A stretch of DNA of 43,996 nucleotides from a virus. Positions 8,757-15,668 of this stretch are shown one piece after another. Every line of letters starts with the position of its first letter. Position 1 is the first letter of the stretch. The position numbers and the translations under genes are program-made. The stretch spans positions 1-43,996 of IMG/VR virus record IMGVR_UViG_3300042400_000887. One strand, written 5' to 3'. Below the pieces are notes generated by a model. It was not told the DNA's origin. It made no database searches and was given only the letters and a program-made list of their open reading frames with translations.

Positions 8757-10124
8757 ATGGAACAAGATCGTAGAGCTCTTTTAGAAAAATGGGCACCAAT
8801 TATCGACGCTGATGGCGTTACTGTTAAAGACCATGGTCGTCGTACTGACTTGGCTGTTATCTTAGAAAACCAACACCAAGACCAAGTTAAATCAGCACAA
8901 GCAATGGGCGTGTTATCAGAAACTGCTTACGCGCCTGCTAACTTTGGCGGTTCAACTGGTTTGAACGCTGTCTCAACTGGCGGTTATGCACCTGCTACTT
9001 CAACTGGTGGCGTTGCTGGTTTCGATCCAGTCTTGATCAATTTAGTACGTCGTGCTATGCCACAACTGATCGCATATGACGTTGCTGGTGTTCAACCAAT
9101 GACTCAACCTACTGGTTTGATCTTCGCAATGCGTTCAAAATATACCAACCAAACTGGTACTGAAGCATTGTTCAACGAAGCAAACACAGCATTCTCAGGC
9201 GCTGGTACACATGACGGTTCAGACCCAACTGAAACTGGTACTTATGCAACTGGTACAGGTATGACTACTGCTAACGCTGAAAAATTAGGTTCAGATGCTG
9301 GTACTAACCCATTCCCAGAAATGGCATTCTCAATTGAAAAAACTTCAGTTGTTGCTAAAACTCGCGCATTGAAAGCTGAATACTCAATCGAATTGGCACA
9401 AGATTTGAAAGCAGTACATGGTTTGGACGCCGAAGGCGAATTGAGCAAAATTCTTTCTACTGAAATTTTGGCTGAAATCAACCGCGAAGTTATCCGTACT
9501 ATCTACACTACTTCATACCGTGGTGCACAAAATGGTACAGCAACTGCCGGTATTTTCGACTTAGACGTTGACTCAAACGGTCGTTGGTCAGTTGAAAAAT
9601 TCAAAGGTTTGTTGTTCCAAATTGAACGCGAAGCAAACGCTATCGCACAGTTAACTCGTCGTGGTCGTGGTAACTTCATCATCTGTTCTTCTGACGTAGC
9701 ATCTGCGTTGGCAATGGCGGGCGTATTAGACTACGCTCCTGCGTTGTCTACTGGTTTGAACGTTGACGAAGCATCTACTACATTTGCTGGTATCTTGAAC
9801 GGTAAATATAAAGTTTATGTTGATCCATATTCAGGCGGTCAAAACTTAAACCACGCTGGCAACCCAAGCGGTTCACAATTCTTCACTGTTGGTTATAAAG
9901 GTGCTTCAGCATGGGATGCTGGTTTGTTCTACTGCCCATACGTTCCACTACAACAAGTACGTGCGATTGATCCTAACACCATGCAACCTAAGTTCGGTTT
10001 CAAAACAAGATATGGTTTAGTTGCCAACCCGTTTGTTGACTTGTTGGATGGTTCAGGCGATGTTAGTTTGACTGCAAACAAAAATTTTTATTATCGAACT
10101 GTCTCCGTACGGAACCTAATGTAA
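8757..10124 (+). CDS. 23: Major capsid protein (gp23-like)
   Basis: HK97-fold precursor of the main shell protein, 455 residues. The start at 8757 is chosen because AAAAAGGAAATAAAA precedes it. The longer frame from 8715 would overlap the scaffold gene. The N-terminal propeptide begins MEQDRRALLEKWAPII, typical of T4-like gp23. Residues 53-55 read L-S-E, matching the prohead protease consensus (L/I)-X-E, and predict cleavage after E55. The C-terminus (RYGLVANPF, then SVRNLM) is characteristic. It is followed by two hairpins, the second a strong terminator. Confidence 0.96.
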   Translation: MEQDRRALLEKWAPIIDADGVTVKDHGRRTDLAVILENQHQDQVKSAQAMGVLSETAYAPANFGGSTGLNAVSTGGYAPATSTGGVAGFDPVLINLVRRAMPQLIAYDVAGVQPMTQPTGLIFAMRSKYTNQTGTEALFNEANTAFSGAGTHDGSDPTETGTYATGTGMTTANAEKLGSDAGTNPFPEMAFSIEKTSVVAKTRALKAEYSIELAQDLKAVHGLDAEGELSKILSTEILAEINREVIRTIYTTSYRGAQNGTATAGIFDLDVDSNGRWSVEKFKGLLFQIEREANAIAQLTRRGRGNFIICSSDVASALAMAGVLDYAPALSTGLNVDEASTTFAGILNGKYKVYVDPYSGGQNLNHAGNPSGSQFFTVGYKGASAWDAGLFYCPYVPLQQVRAIDPNTMQPKFGFKTRYGLVANPFVDLLDGSGDVSLTANKNFYYRTVSVRNLM

Positions 10125-10139
10125 CTTATTGATTTTAAA

Positions 10140-10188
10140 GGACTTTTTCAAGTCCATTGTGAAGAAGGGGTCGCAAGACCCCTTTTTT
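10140..10188 (+). terminator. Double hairpin terminator after gp23
   Basis: A first stem GGACTT/AAGTCC (10140-10155) is followed by GGGGTC-GCAA-GACCCC (10167-10182) and TTTTTT. The second is a textbook intrinsic terminator with a GNRA-type loop. It separates the head operon from the minus-strand nuclease gene, and faces that gene's 3' end. Confidence 0.9.
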
Positions 10189-10206
10189 ATGAATTCTGAA
10201 AAATAA

Positions 10207-10731
10207 TCACGTTGGATAATGCTTTAAAAATTCTGTTAATGATCTATTATCGCAGGTATTTCCTATCATATAATCCATCAACTCAATTTCATCTTGAGAT
10301 CTCATGCATATACTATGATAAATTTCTTTTGCGGTTTGGCTAAATTCTGCATCAGTTTCATATCCAGTTTTCACTTTACTTGTAGACGGGTTGATGTCTT
10401 CTTGAAATCTTAATAATCCTAGCGTGCAATAATCATATGGGAGAATTATTTTCTTTTCTATGAATCCGCTTGGTATAGGCGTTGTTATTTCAATTCTATC
10501 TTTAATATAGAAATCAAATACATCATCTCCGAAATATTCGCATATAGTATAATCGTTTAACTGCACAAAATATGGAATTTCGACTAATCTTATGTCATTA
10601 TGATAACAATAATCTCTAAGCATATAGTCTCTATAAATTGTCTTAGACTGCGTATAATGAGTCGGTCCATTAAATTCCACGAAAAGAAGTTGACCGTTAT
10701 GCGGCATTATTAAAGAATAATCAACTCTCAT
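10207..10731 (-). CDS. PD-(D/E)XK-like endonuclease, C-terminal part
   Basis: A 174-residue frame on the opposite strand to its neighbours. The start MRVDYSLIM, then LLFVEFNGPTHY, matches the core D-x(n)-E-x-N/D-G-x-x-H of small restriction-fold nucleases (DUF559/Vsr/homing types), with D4 and E19 as likely metal ligands. The RVDY motif sits at the extreme N-terminus, which is abnormal because an N-terminal helix should precede it. That missing part is encoded at 10739-10849 in another frame. A single +1 shift at a T-run (10741-10745) would join them. It may be a mobile free-standing endonuclease inserted between head and tail genes. Alternatively it is a pseudogene. Confidence 0.65.
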   Translation of the reverse strand: MRVDYSLIMPHNGQLLFVEFNGPTHYTQSKTIYRDYMLRDYCYHNDIRLVEIPYFVQLNDYTICEYFGDDVFDFYIKDRIEITTPIPSGFIEKKIILPYDYCTLGLLRFQEDINPSTSKVKTGYETDAEFSQTAKEIYHSICMRSQDEIELMDYMIGNTCDNRSLTEFLKHYPT

Positions 10732-10738
10732 GTTTTTA

Positions 10739-10849
10739 TTAAAAATATTTTATTTTATGCTGTGGGTTTGGTTCTACATCAAACATTTCATAAAGAACGT
10801 TTTTTAAGTTTTTCTCGGATAAATAAGGATCAATTTTTAATCGTTTCAT
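10739..10849 (-). CDS. N-terminal fragment of the split nuclease
   Basis: A 36-residue frame (MKRLKIDPYLSEKNLKN, ending KIKYF) that has the gene's real expression signals: SD GGAGAA eight bases before the ATG at 10849-10847 and a consensus promoter upstream. It ends at UAU UUU UAA. Skipping one U at the UUU-UAA continues without a stop as KYFNKNMRVDYSL into the nuclease core. This is either a programmed +1 frameshift resembling the prfB arrangement (slippery codon plus stop) or a one-base inactivating deletion/insertion. Confidence 0.6.
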   Translation of the reverse strand: MKRLKIDPYLSEKNLKNVLYEMFDVEPNPQHKIKYF

Positions 10850-10873
10850 GTTTTTTCTCCATAATGAAATTTT

Positions 10874-10902
10874 AGTATACTCGCAAAACGGATTTACGTC
10901 AA
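10874..10902 (-). promoter_or_regulatory. Sigma70 promoter for the nuclease gene
   Basis: On the minus strand TTGACG (10902-10897), a 17-bp spacer, then TATACT (10879-10874). This is one of the best consensus matches in the window. It fires away from the late core at 10905-10912, making a compact divergent early/late promoter pair. Confidence 0.8.
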
Positions 10903-10904
10903 GC

Positions 10905-10912
10905 GATAAATA
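10905..10912 (+). promoter_or_regulatory. Late promoter core GATAAATA
   Basis: Late-type core ending 27 bp before the gene at 10940. It abuts the -35 of the divergent nuclease promoter. Confidence 0.65.
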
Positions 10913-10939
10913 CACAATTACCCATTTTTAGTATTCATT

Positions 10940-11470
10940 ATGCCAGCATCTAATCTTACCTGTCCCTTACCAGCGAATTTTAATCCATTATCACCAAATG
11001 GATTTAATTTTTCTATTACCAAAATACCCGAGATTACATTTTATTGCCAAGAAGTCAATTTGCCTGGTATTACACTTGCGTCTATTGATATTCTATCACC
11101 ACTGACCTTAAACCCATTCGCAGGTGATCTTATATCGTATGATGAATTAACCGTGCAGTTTCTGGTTGATGCCGAGATGATCAATTATCAAGCGGTCTAT
11201 AACTGGTTAACGGGTCTTGGATTTCCCAATGGTTATGAACAATATATAAACTTCACGAATAGTCAAAACGCGCCAACTAAAGGTACAGTTGATTATTCTG
11301 ATGGCACTTTACAGATTTTAAATAGTAACAATCAACCGGCAAAAACTATTCATTTTATTGATTTGATTCCGGTTTCGTTGAGTTCAATGACATTTACAAG
11401 CACAGCAACTGATGTTAATTACATTGTTGGAGTAGCATCATTTAAATTTGATAGATACAATTTCGTTTAA
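10940..11470 (+). CDS. Tail-tube-like virion protein
   Basis: A 176-residue beta-rich protein. NGFNFSITKIPEITFYCQEV followed by NLPGITL near residues 20-46, and LTVQFLVDAEMINYQAVYNW at about 70-90, are hallmarks of tail-tube/tube-initiator proteins of T4-like phages. T4 has tube paralogues gp19, gp48 and gp54. Synteny in related phages places a tail completion protein (often called gp3, 176 residues in T4) between capsid and uvsY, so that label is an alternative. A late promoter lies 27 bp upstream. No strong SD is seen. Confidence 0.75.
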   Translation: MPASNLTCPLPANFNPLSPNGFNFSITKIPEITFYCQEVNLPGITLASIDILSPLTLNPFAGDLISYDELTVQFLVDAEMINYQAVYNWLTGLGFPNGYEQYINFTNSQNAPTKGTVDYSDGTLQILNSNNQPAKTIHFIDLIPVSLSSMTFTSTATDVNYIVGVASFKFDRYNFV

Positions 11471-11488
11471 TTATTTTTGAGGTATATT

Positions 11489-11929
11489 ATGGCAACGATT
11501 GAAGAGTTGTTGAATGAATGGGATGAAGATTCTGTTATGGATGATAATCATATTAGCGATGAATCGATTCGCGTTCCAAAGTTACATGCCAAGTACGTGC
11601 GATATTTAATCCAAGCGAAACTTAAAATCGCTAAATTACAAAATGATTTTAACGTCCTAAAGAAAACAAAGTTCCGATATTATCGCGGCGAACTTTCCAG
11701 AGAAGAATTGACTGAATTACAATGGGAACAATGGCAAGGCGTCAAACCGCTTAAAAATGAACTTGATCAATTTCTTGATGGCGATTCAGATTTGAATAAT
11801 ATGAAGGTTAAGATTGAATATCTACAGACGATGGTTTACTTGTTAGAATCTATACTTGGACAGATTAAAGCGAGGGATTGGCAAATTCGTAATATGTTAG
11901 AACACAAGAAGTTCTTAGCAGGTAGTTAA
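11489..11929 (+). CDS. uvsY: Recombination mediator UvsY
   Basis: Mediator that loads the UvsX recombinase onto gp32-coated single-stranded DNA for recombination-dependent replication. The 146-residue helical protein matches UvsY in length and pattern, with RYLIQAKLKIAKLQ, then KFRYYRGELSREEL. A conserved C-terminus follows (LLESILGQIKARDWQIRNML then KKFLAGS), equivalent to T4's KSRGFAIKH segment. ATG 11489 follows TTGAGG. An in-frame TTG at 11477 is less likely because it would absorb that SD. It lies in the T4-typical uvsY-uvsW order. Confidence 0.9.
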   Translation: MATIEELLNEWDEDSVMDDNHISDESIRVPKLHAKYVRYLIQAKLKIAKLQNDFNVLKKTKFRYYRGELSREELTELQWEQWQGVKPLKNELDQFLDGDSDLNNMKVKIEYLQTMVYLLESILGQIKARDWQIRNMLEHKKFLAGS

Positions 11930-11939
11930 TAATAATCAG

Positions 11940-12002
11940 TTAATAAGAGTTACATCAACCGCTAACACAGTTAGCATACCTTAGTTACAAAGAAAAGTAA
12001 AG
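11940..12002 (+). repeat. 63-bp intergenic repeat, copy 2
   Basis: Differs from copy 1 at one position (A for G in the purine run near its 3' end). It lies between uvsY and uvsW, 19 bases before the uvsW ATG. The minus-strand promoter-like element inside it (TTTACT-17-TATGCT) would here produce RNA antisense to uvsY. Confidence 0.85.
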
Positions 12003-12021
12003 ACTCAAATCAAAACATTTT

Positions 12022-13509
12022 ATGATTAAAGTAGAAAAACGCAACGAAGTGTACATAAGAGTCTTTTCTGACCCTTCCATTGAACAAGAACTTTCCGATT
12101 TCTTTAAGTTTAGAGTAAAAGGTTATCAATTTACTCCTTCTTATAAAGCAAAAATGTGGGACGGATTCGTTAGACTCTACAATCTACATACTAAAATGTT
12201 GTATACTGGGTTGCTTAACTACGTCTTAGAATTCGCTAAAAGAAATGATTATGATATAGAAATACCCGATGAATTATTAATCATTAATAATATTTCCAGG
12301 GATGATGTACAATTGTTTTCGGATTCGTTAAATCTTTCTGCTAGAGGCGATTCTATCTCGCTAAGAGATTATCAAGTTGATGGTATTCACCGAGCAATAA
12401 GTACAAATAGAGTAACTTTGTTATCGCCAACCGCCAGCGGTAAATCTGGAATGATTTACGCGTTAATAAAATGGCATTTAAATGTTGGGCGTAAAATATT
12501 ATTAATTGTTCCAAGCACGATGTTAGTCGAACAGATGTATGCGGACTTTGAAGATTATTCATCTTTCAATAAATTTTCTGTTAATGATAATGTACAGAAA
12601 CTTTACTCTGGGTTTACTAAAGAGTTCACCAAAAATGTATTAATATCAACTTGGCAATCTTTAATAACCATTAAACAAAAATCATTTTTTGAACAGTTTG
12701 ACGTCGCTATTGTCGACGAATGTCATCTTGCTAAGGCAGCATCAATTTCAAGCGTGATGGAAAAATGTTCTAATGCAAAATATAGAATTGGCGCAACCGG
12801 AACCATCGACGAAAGTTCAAAAACCAATAAACTTACGTTAGAAGGGTTATTTGGTCCAGTTTATAAGGTTATATCAACTAAAGAATTAATGGATCAAGGT
12901 TCGGTTGTAAACCTTAAAATTAAATGCGTTGTGTTGAAATACGACGAACCGACAAGAAAGATGTTCAAGGGAACTGAATATCAGAAGGAACTTGATTGGT
13001 TAGTTACCCATCCAGAACGTAATAAGTTTATACGTAACCTTGCTATATCCACCGAAGGAAATACTCTTGTTTTATTTAATTACGTGGATAAACACGGTAA
13101 AGTGTTATTTGAAATGATTCGCAATAAAGTTCATGACGGAAGACCCGTTTATTTTATCCACGGTGGTATTGACACAAAAGACCGAGAAGAAATACGAAAC
13201 ATTGTAAAGAATCATAATAACGCAATTATAGTCGCCAGTTACGGGACATTGAGCACAGGTACAAATATTCCTAGTATACAAAATGTAATATTTGCGCACC
13301 CTTCTAAATCTAAAATACGTAACCTTCAATCGATAGGTCGAGGGTTAAGATTAGATGATGGTAAAAGCGAATGTGCGTTATTTGATATCGCCGATAATTT
13401 ACAGTGGAAATCTTGGAAAAATATCACCCTTACGCACGCCATAGAACGTTATAAAATATATGCGGAAGAACAATTTAAAATGAAAATCATAGAAGTGGAT
13501 ATAAAATGA
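12022..13509 (+). CDS. uvsW: UvsW-type DNA/RNA helicase
   Basis: SF2 helicase that unwinds R-loops and branched DNA, promoting the switch from origin-dependent to recombination-dependent replication. The 495 residues match T4 UvsW (about 500). The N-terminal DNA-binding domain contains FRVKGYQFTPSYKAKMWDGF (30-49), followed by a Q-motif-like LRDYQ, Walker A PTASGKSG (136-143), DECH (232-235), and motif III ATGT. The C-terminal RecA domain has the SIGRGLR arginine motif. Its stop overlaps the next ATG as ATGA. The start follows copy 2 of the 63-bp repeat. Confidence 0.96.
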   Translation: MIKVEKRNEVYIRVFSDPSIEQELSDFFKFRVKGYQFTPSYKAKMWDGFVRLYNLHTKMLYTGLLNYVLEFAKRNDYDIEIPDELLIINNISRDDVQLFSDSLNLSARGDSISLRDYQVDGIHRAISTNRVTLLSPTASGKSGMIYALIKWHLNVGRKILLIVPSTMLVEQMYADFEDYSSFNKFSVNDNVQKLYSGFTKEFTKNVLISTWQSLITIKQKSFFEQFDVAIVDECHLAKAASISSVMEKCSNAKYRIGATGTIDESSKTNKLTLEGLFGPVYKVISTKELMDQGSVVNLKIKCVVLKYDEPTRKMFKGTEYQKELDWLVTHPERNKFIRNLAISTEGNTLVLFNYVDKHGKVLFEMIRNKVHDGRPVYFIHGGIDTKDREEIRNIVKNHNNAIIVASYGTLSTGTNIPSIQNVIFAHPSKSKIRNLQSIGRGLRLDDGKSECALFDIADNLQWKSWKNITLTHAIERYKIYAEEQFKMKIIEVDIK

Positions 13510-13907
13510 TAGAACATGATTATGTTACAATTAAATTAATTAATGGCGATACCGTTATATGCGTATTGATATCCGATGAAGAAGATTCAATGACCATCAT
13601 GTATCCAATTTGTATGAAACCTGTTCGAGTTGAAGTAGAAAACAAAGCAAAAGAAGTTATGGTTGGTTCGCCTTGGTGTTCATTTACAGACGATCCGATA
13701 TTTGAAATATACAAACAAGATGTTATTATAATAAAACCTTTGAATCAGTCTACGATTGAATATTATAAAAATATGGTTGATATGACGCAATTTGAAGAAG
13801 ATTATGAAGAACAATTATCCGAAACTTACGACAATCTTCAAATCGAATACATCAACGAACTACCCGAAGAGTTTTTCTTCGTCCCTGGAAACAAGACCGT
13901 GAACTAG
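13506..13907 (+). CDS. Small Sm-like (beta-barrel) protein, paralogue 1
   Basis: A 133-residue protein coupled to uvsW by ATGA overlap. The first 60 residues (VTIKLINGDTVICVLIS, then MYPICMKPVRVEVE) form the strand pattern of Sm/LSm-like barrels seen in uncharacterised T4-like phage proteins. The C-terminal half is acidic. The protein at 30275 begins with the same IKLINGE(D)-V motif, so the phage carries two versions. An RNA-binding or scaffold role is only inferred from the fold pattern. Confidence 0.7.
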   Translation: MIEHDYVTIKLINGDTVICVLISDEEDSMTIMYPICMKPVRVEVENKAKEVMVGSPWCSFTDDPIFEIYKQDVIIIKPLNQSTIEYYKNMVDMTQFEEDYEEQLSETYDNLQIEYINELPEEFFFVPGNKTVN

Positions 13908-13910
13908 GTC

Positions 13911-13939
13911 TTTACTTTTTCAAGTTAGCGGGGTATACT
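13911..13939 (+). promoter_or_regulatory. Sigma70-type promoter for gp55
   Basis: TTTACT (13911-13916), a 17-bp spacer, then TATACT (13934-13939), upstream of the late sigma factor. The same element occurs before the 22781, 24989, 27103, 34733 and 42367 genes. Confidence 0.85.
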
Positions 13940-13971
13940 TGGTTTACACAATTAAAGAAAGGAACCTCGCT

Positions 13972-14580
13972 ATGTCAAAAGAAGCACCGAAACGCCAGTA
14001 TGTGGACAACGATGCGTTTTTCGAAGCAATGCAAGAACGTATTAAATTAGTCAAAGAAGCAGAAGAACAAGGTTTACCTAACCCTAGAATTACCGATTTT
14101 CTTGGTGAATGTATATTTAAAATTGCAACTAACTTCTCTAATTTAAGAAGTTTCAATAGATACCCATTCAAAGAAGATATGGTTCTTGACGGCGTAGAAA
14201 ATTGTTTAAAAGTCATCGACAATTTTGATGAAAATAAAACGCAAAATCCGTTTTCTTATTTTACACAAATAGTTTATTTCGCATTCCTTCGAAGAATCTC
14301 TAAAGAGAAAAAACAAGTTTATATTCGAAGTAAACTATTAACGTCTAATGCACTGGATTTACAGGAACTTCAAGAACACGACGAACAAGGCGATTTCACT
14401 AATCATTATATTGAATACATGAAAGCATTCAATAATTTTGACGGTTCCGCATTTGAAAAACCTAAAAAAGAAAAAAACTTGAATGCAGCATACAAAGGCG
14501 CTACATTAGATGAATTATGGGAGGAATTAGATGAACTCGACGATACAATCGCTCCTGAGACAAGCGGGAATCCGTCGTAG
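13972..14580 (+). CDS. 55: Late transcription sigma factor (gp55)
   Basis: Directs host RNA polymerase to late promoters with the TATAAATA box, with clamp-assisted activation. The 202-residue protein has the compact sigma2-like core of T4 gp55 (185 residues): DMVLDGVENCLKVIDNFDEN then PFSYFTQIVYFAFLRRISKE, aligning with T4's EMIADGIEASIKGLHNFDE and ITQACFNAFVQRIKKE. The C-terminal LDELWEELDE resembles the sliding-clamp-binding tail SLDFLYE. ATG 13972 follows AAAGGAAC; the longer frame from 13939 overlaps the promoter -10. The next gene starts within its last 50 bases. Confidence 0.93.
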   Translation: MSKEAPKRQYVDNDAFFEAMQERIKLVKEAEEQGLPNPRITDFLGECIFKIATNFSNLRSFNRYPFKEDMVLDGVENCLKVIDNFDENKTQNPFSYFTQIVYFAFLRRISKEKKQVYIRSKLLTSNALDLQELQEHDEQGDFTNHYIEYMKAFNNFDGSAFEKPKKEKNLNAAYKGATLDELWEELDELDDTIAPETSGNPS

Positions 14581-15634
14581 ACTCCGCGCAAGAAAGAACA
14601 GAAGAGTTAGTTATTTTTCACCAGAAGAAAAAGTGAGTTTTGTAATGAATAAAGATATAGTGATGGGCGTTGGCTCATTTGATGAATATGTGTCGGGTAC
14701 TATTCAACAAAAACGATTGAAAGAAAATAAAGAAATTTATCACAAAGAAGTAAAAATTATTGCATCACAAAAAGAATGGAGAGAATTTCTTGAAAGAGAA
14801 TATGTTGACAAATATAGAATTGTTCAAACAAGAAGTAATGGTGGCTGGATCATCGCTGATGCAATGGATAGTTATATTGATTACTATTGTTCTGGTACCA
14901 CCACTACTCTTAGTTTTATTGGGGATAGGGATTTTGTCATTAGTAATAAAGAGTATATCGAGAGCGTTTATCAAGTAGCAGAATCCTATATTAACTGGAT
15001 GTATGACTCAAACGGCAGTTATATCTCAATGGCATTGGAGACTGATACTCTGCCGATTGATTCCATGTATCCATTTTTAAATGGTGAAACATTGGAAAGC
15101 TACTATGACCGATTCCTAAAATCATCAGCATCTATTTTATTATTGGTGGGCGATCCTGGCACGGGTAAAACAAGTTTTATTAAAGGATTACTAAGTTATG
15201 CCAAAACTTCCGCAACTGTTACTTATGATCCCGCTATATTGGATAAAGACTCTATTTTTGCAGACTGGATGGAAGATTCCGATTCGACTGTATTAGTGTT
15301 AGAAGACATGGATATGTTCTTATCTGCTAGAACGGAAGGAAATAATCTTATGCACCGTTTCCTTAACGTATCAAACGGATTAATTACTGCCAAGGGTAAG
15401 AAGATGATTTTCTCGACTAACTTACCAAGCATTCGGGATGTCGACCCTGCTCTAACAAGACCTGGTAGGTGTTTTGAGGCATTAAAATTCGGTTCATTGA
15501 CTAAGGATCAAGCATCTAAAGTTGCAGAAGATTTAAACATCGGATTGGTATCAGATAAAGATTCCTATACAATCGCTGAAATCTTCCATGAAATGAATAT
15601 TAAACCTGTTAATAAATTTGGTTTTAATCAATAA
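14531..15634 (+). CDS. AAA+ ATPase (BCS1/FtsH-like fold)
   Basis: The 367-residue protein has an N-terminal domain of unknown function (1-195) and a C-terminal AAA+ module. The module has Walker A GDPGTGKT (207-214), Walker B VLVLEDMD (254-261), sensor-1 FSTN (294-297) and an arginine-finger region DPALTRPGR (305-313), the layout of BCS1/FtsH-class remodelling ATPases. It overlaps gp55 by 50 bases, but GGGAGGA seven bases before ATG 14531 supports this start. Similar ATPases are common uncharacterised genes in T4-like phages. The substrate is unknown. Confidence 0.88.
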   Translation: MNSTIQSLLRQAGIRRRLRARKNRRVSYFSPEEKVSFVMNKDIVMGVGSFDEYVSGTIQQKRLKENKEIYHKEVKIIASQKEWREFLEREYVDKYRIVQTRSNGGWIIADAMDSYIDYYCSGTTTTLSFIGDRDFVISNKEYIESVYQVAESYINWMYDSNGSYISMALETDTLPIDSMYPFLNGETLESYYDRFLKSSASILLLVGDPGTGKTSFIKGLLSYAKTSATVTYDPAILDKDSIFADWMEDSDSTVLVLEDMDMFLSARTEGNNLMHRFLNVSNGLITAKGKKMIFSTNLPSIRDVDPALTRPGRCFEALKFGSLTKDQASKVAEDLNIGLVSDKDSYTIAEIFHEMNIKPVNKFGFNQ

Positions 15635-15637
15635 ATA
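15630..15637 (+). promoter_or_regulatory. Late promoter core AATAAATA before the c-di-GMP gene
   Basis: The core overlaps the stop of the AAA+ gene and ends 31 bp before ATG 15669, matching the 27-31 bp spacing before structural genes. It implies late expression of the PAS-GGDEF-EAL protein. Confidence 0.55.
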
Positions 15638-15668
15638 ATGATTATTAACTAATTCCTCGGATAATCAT

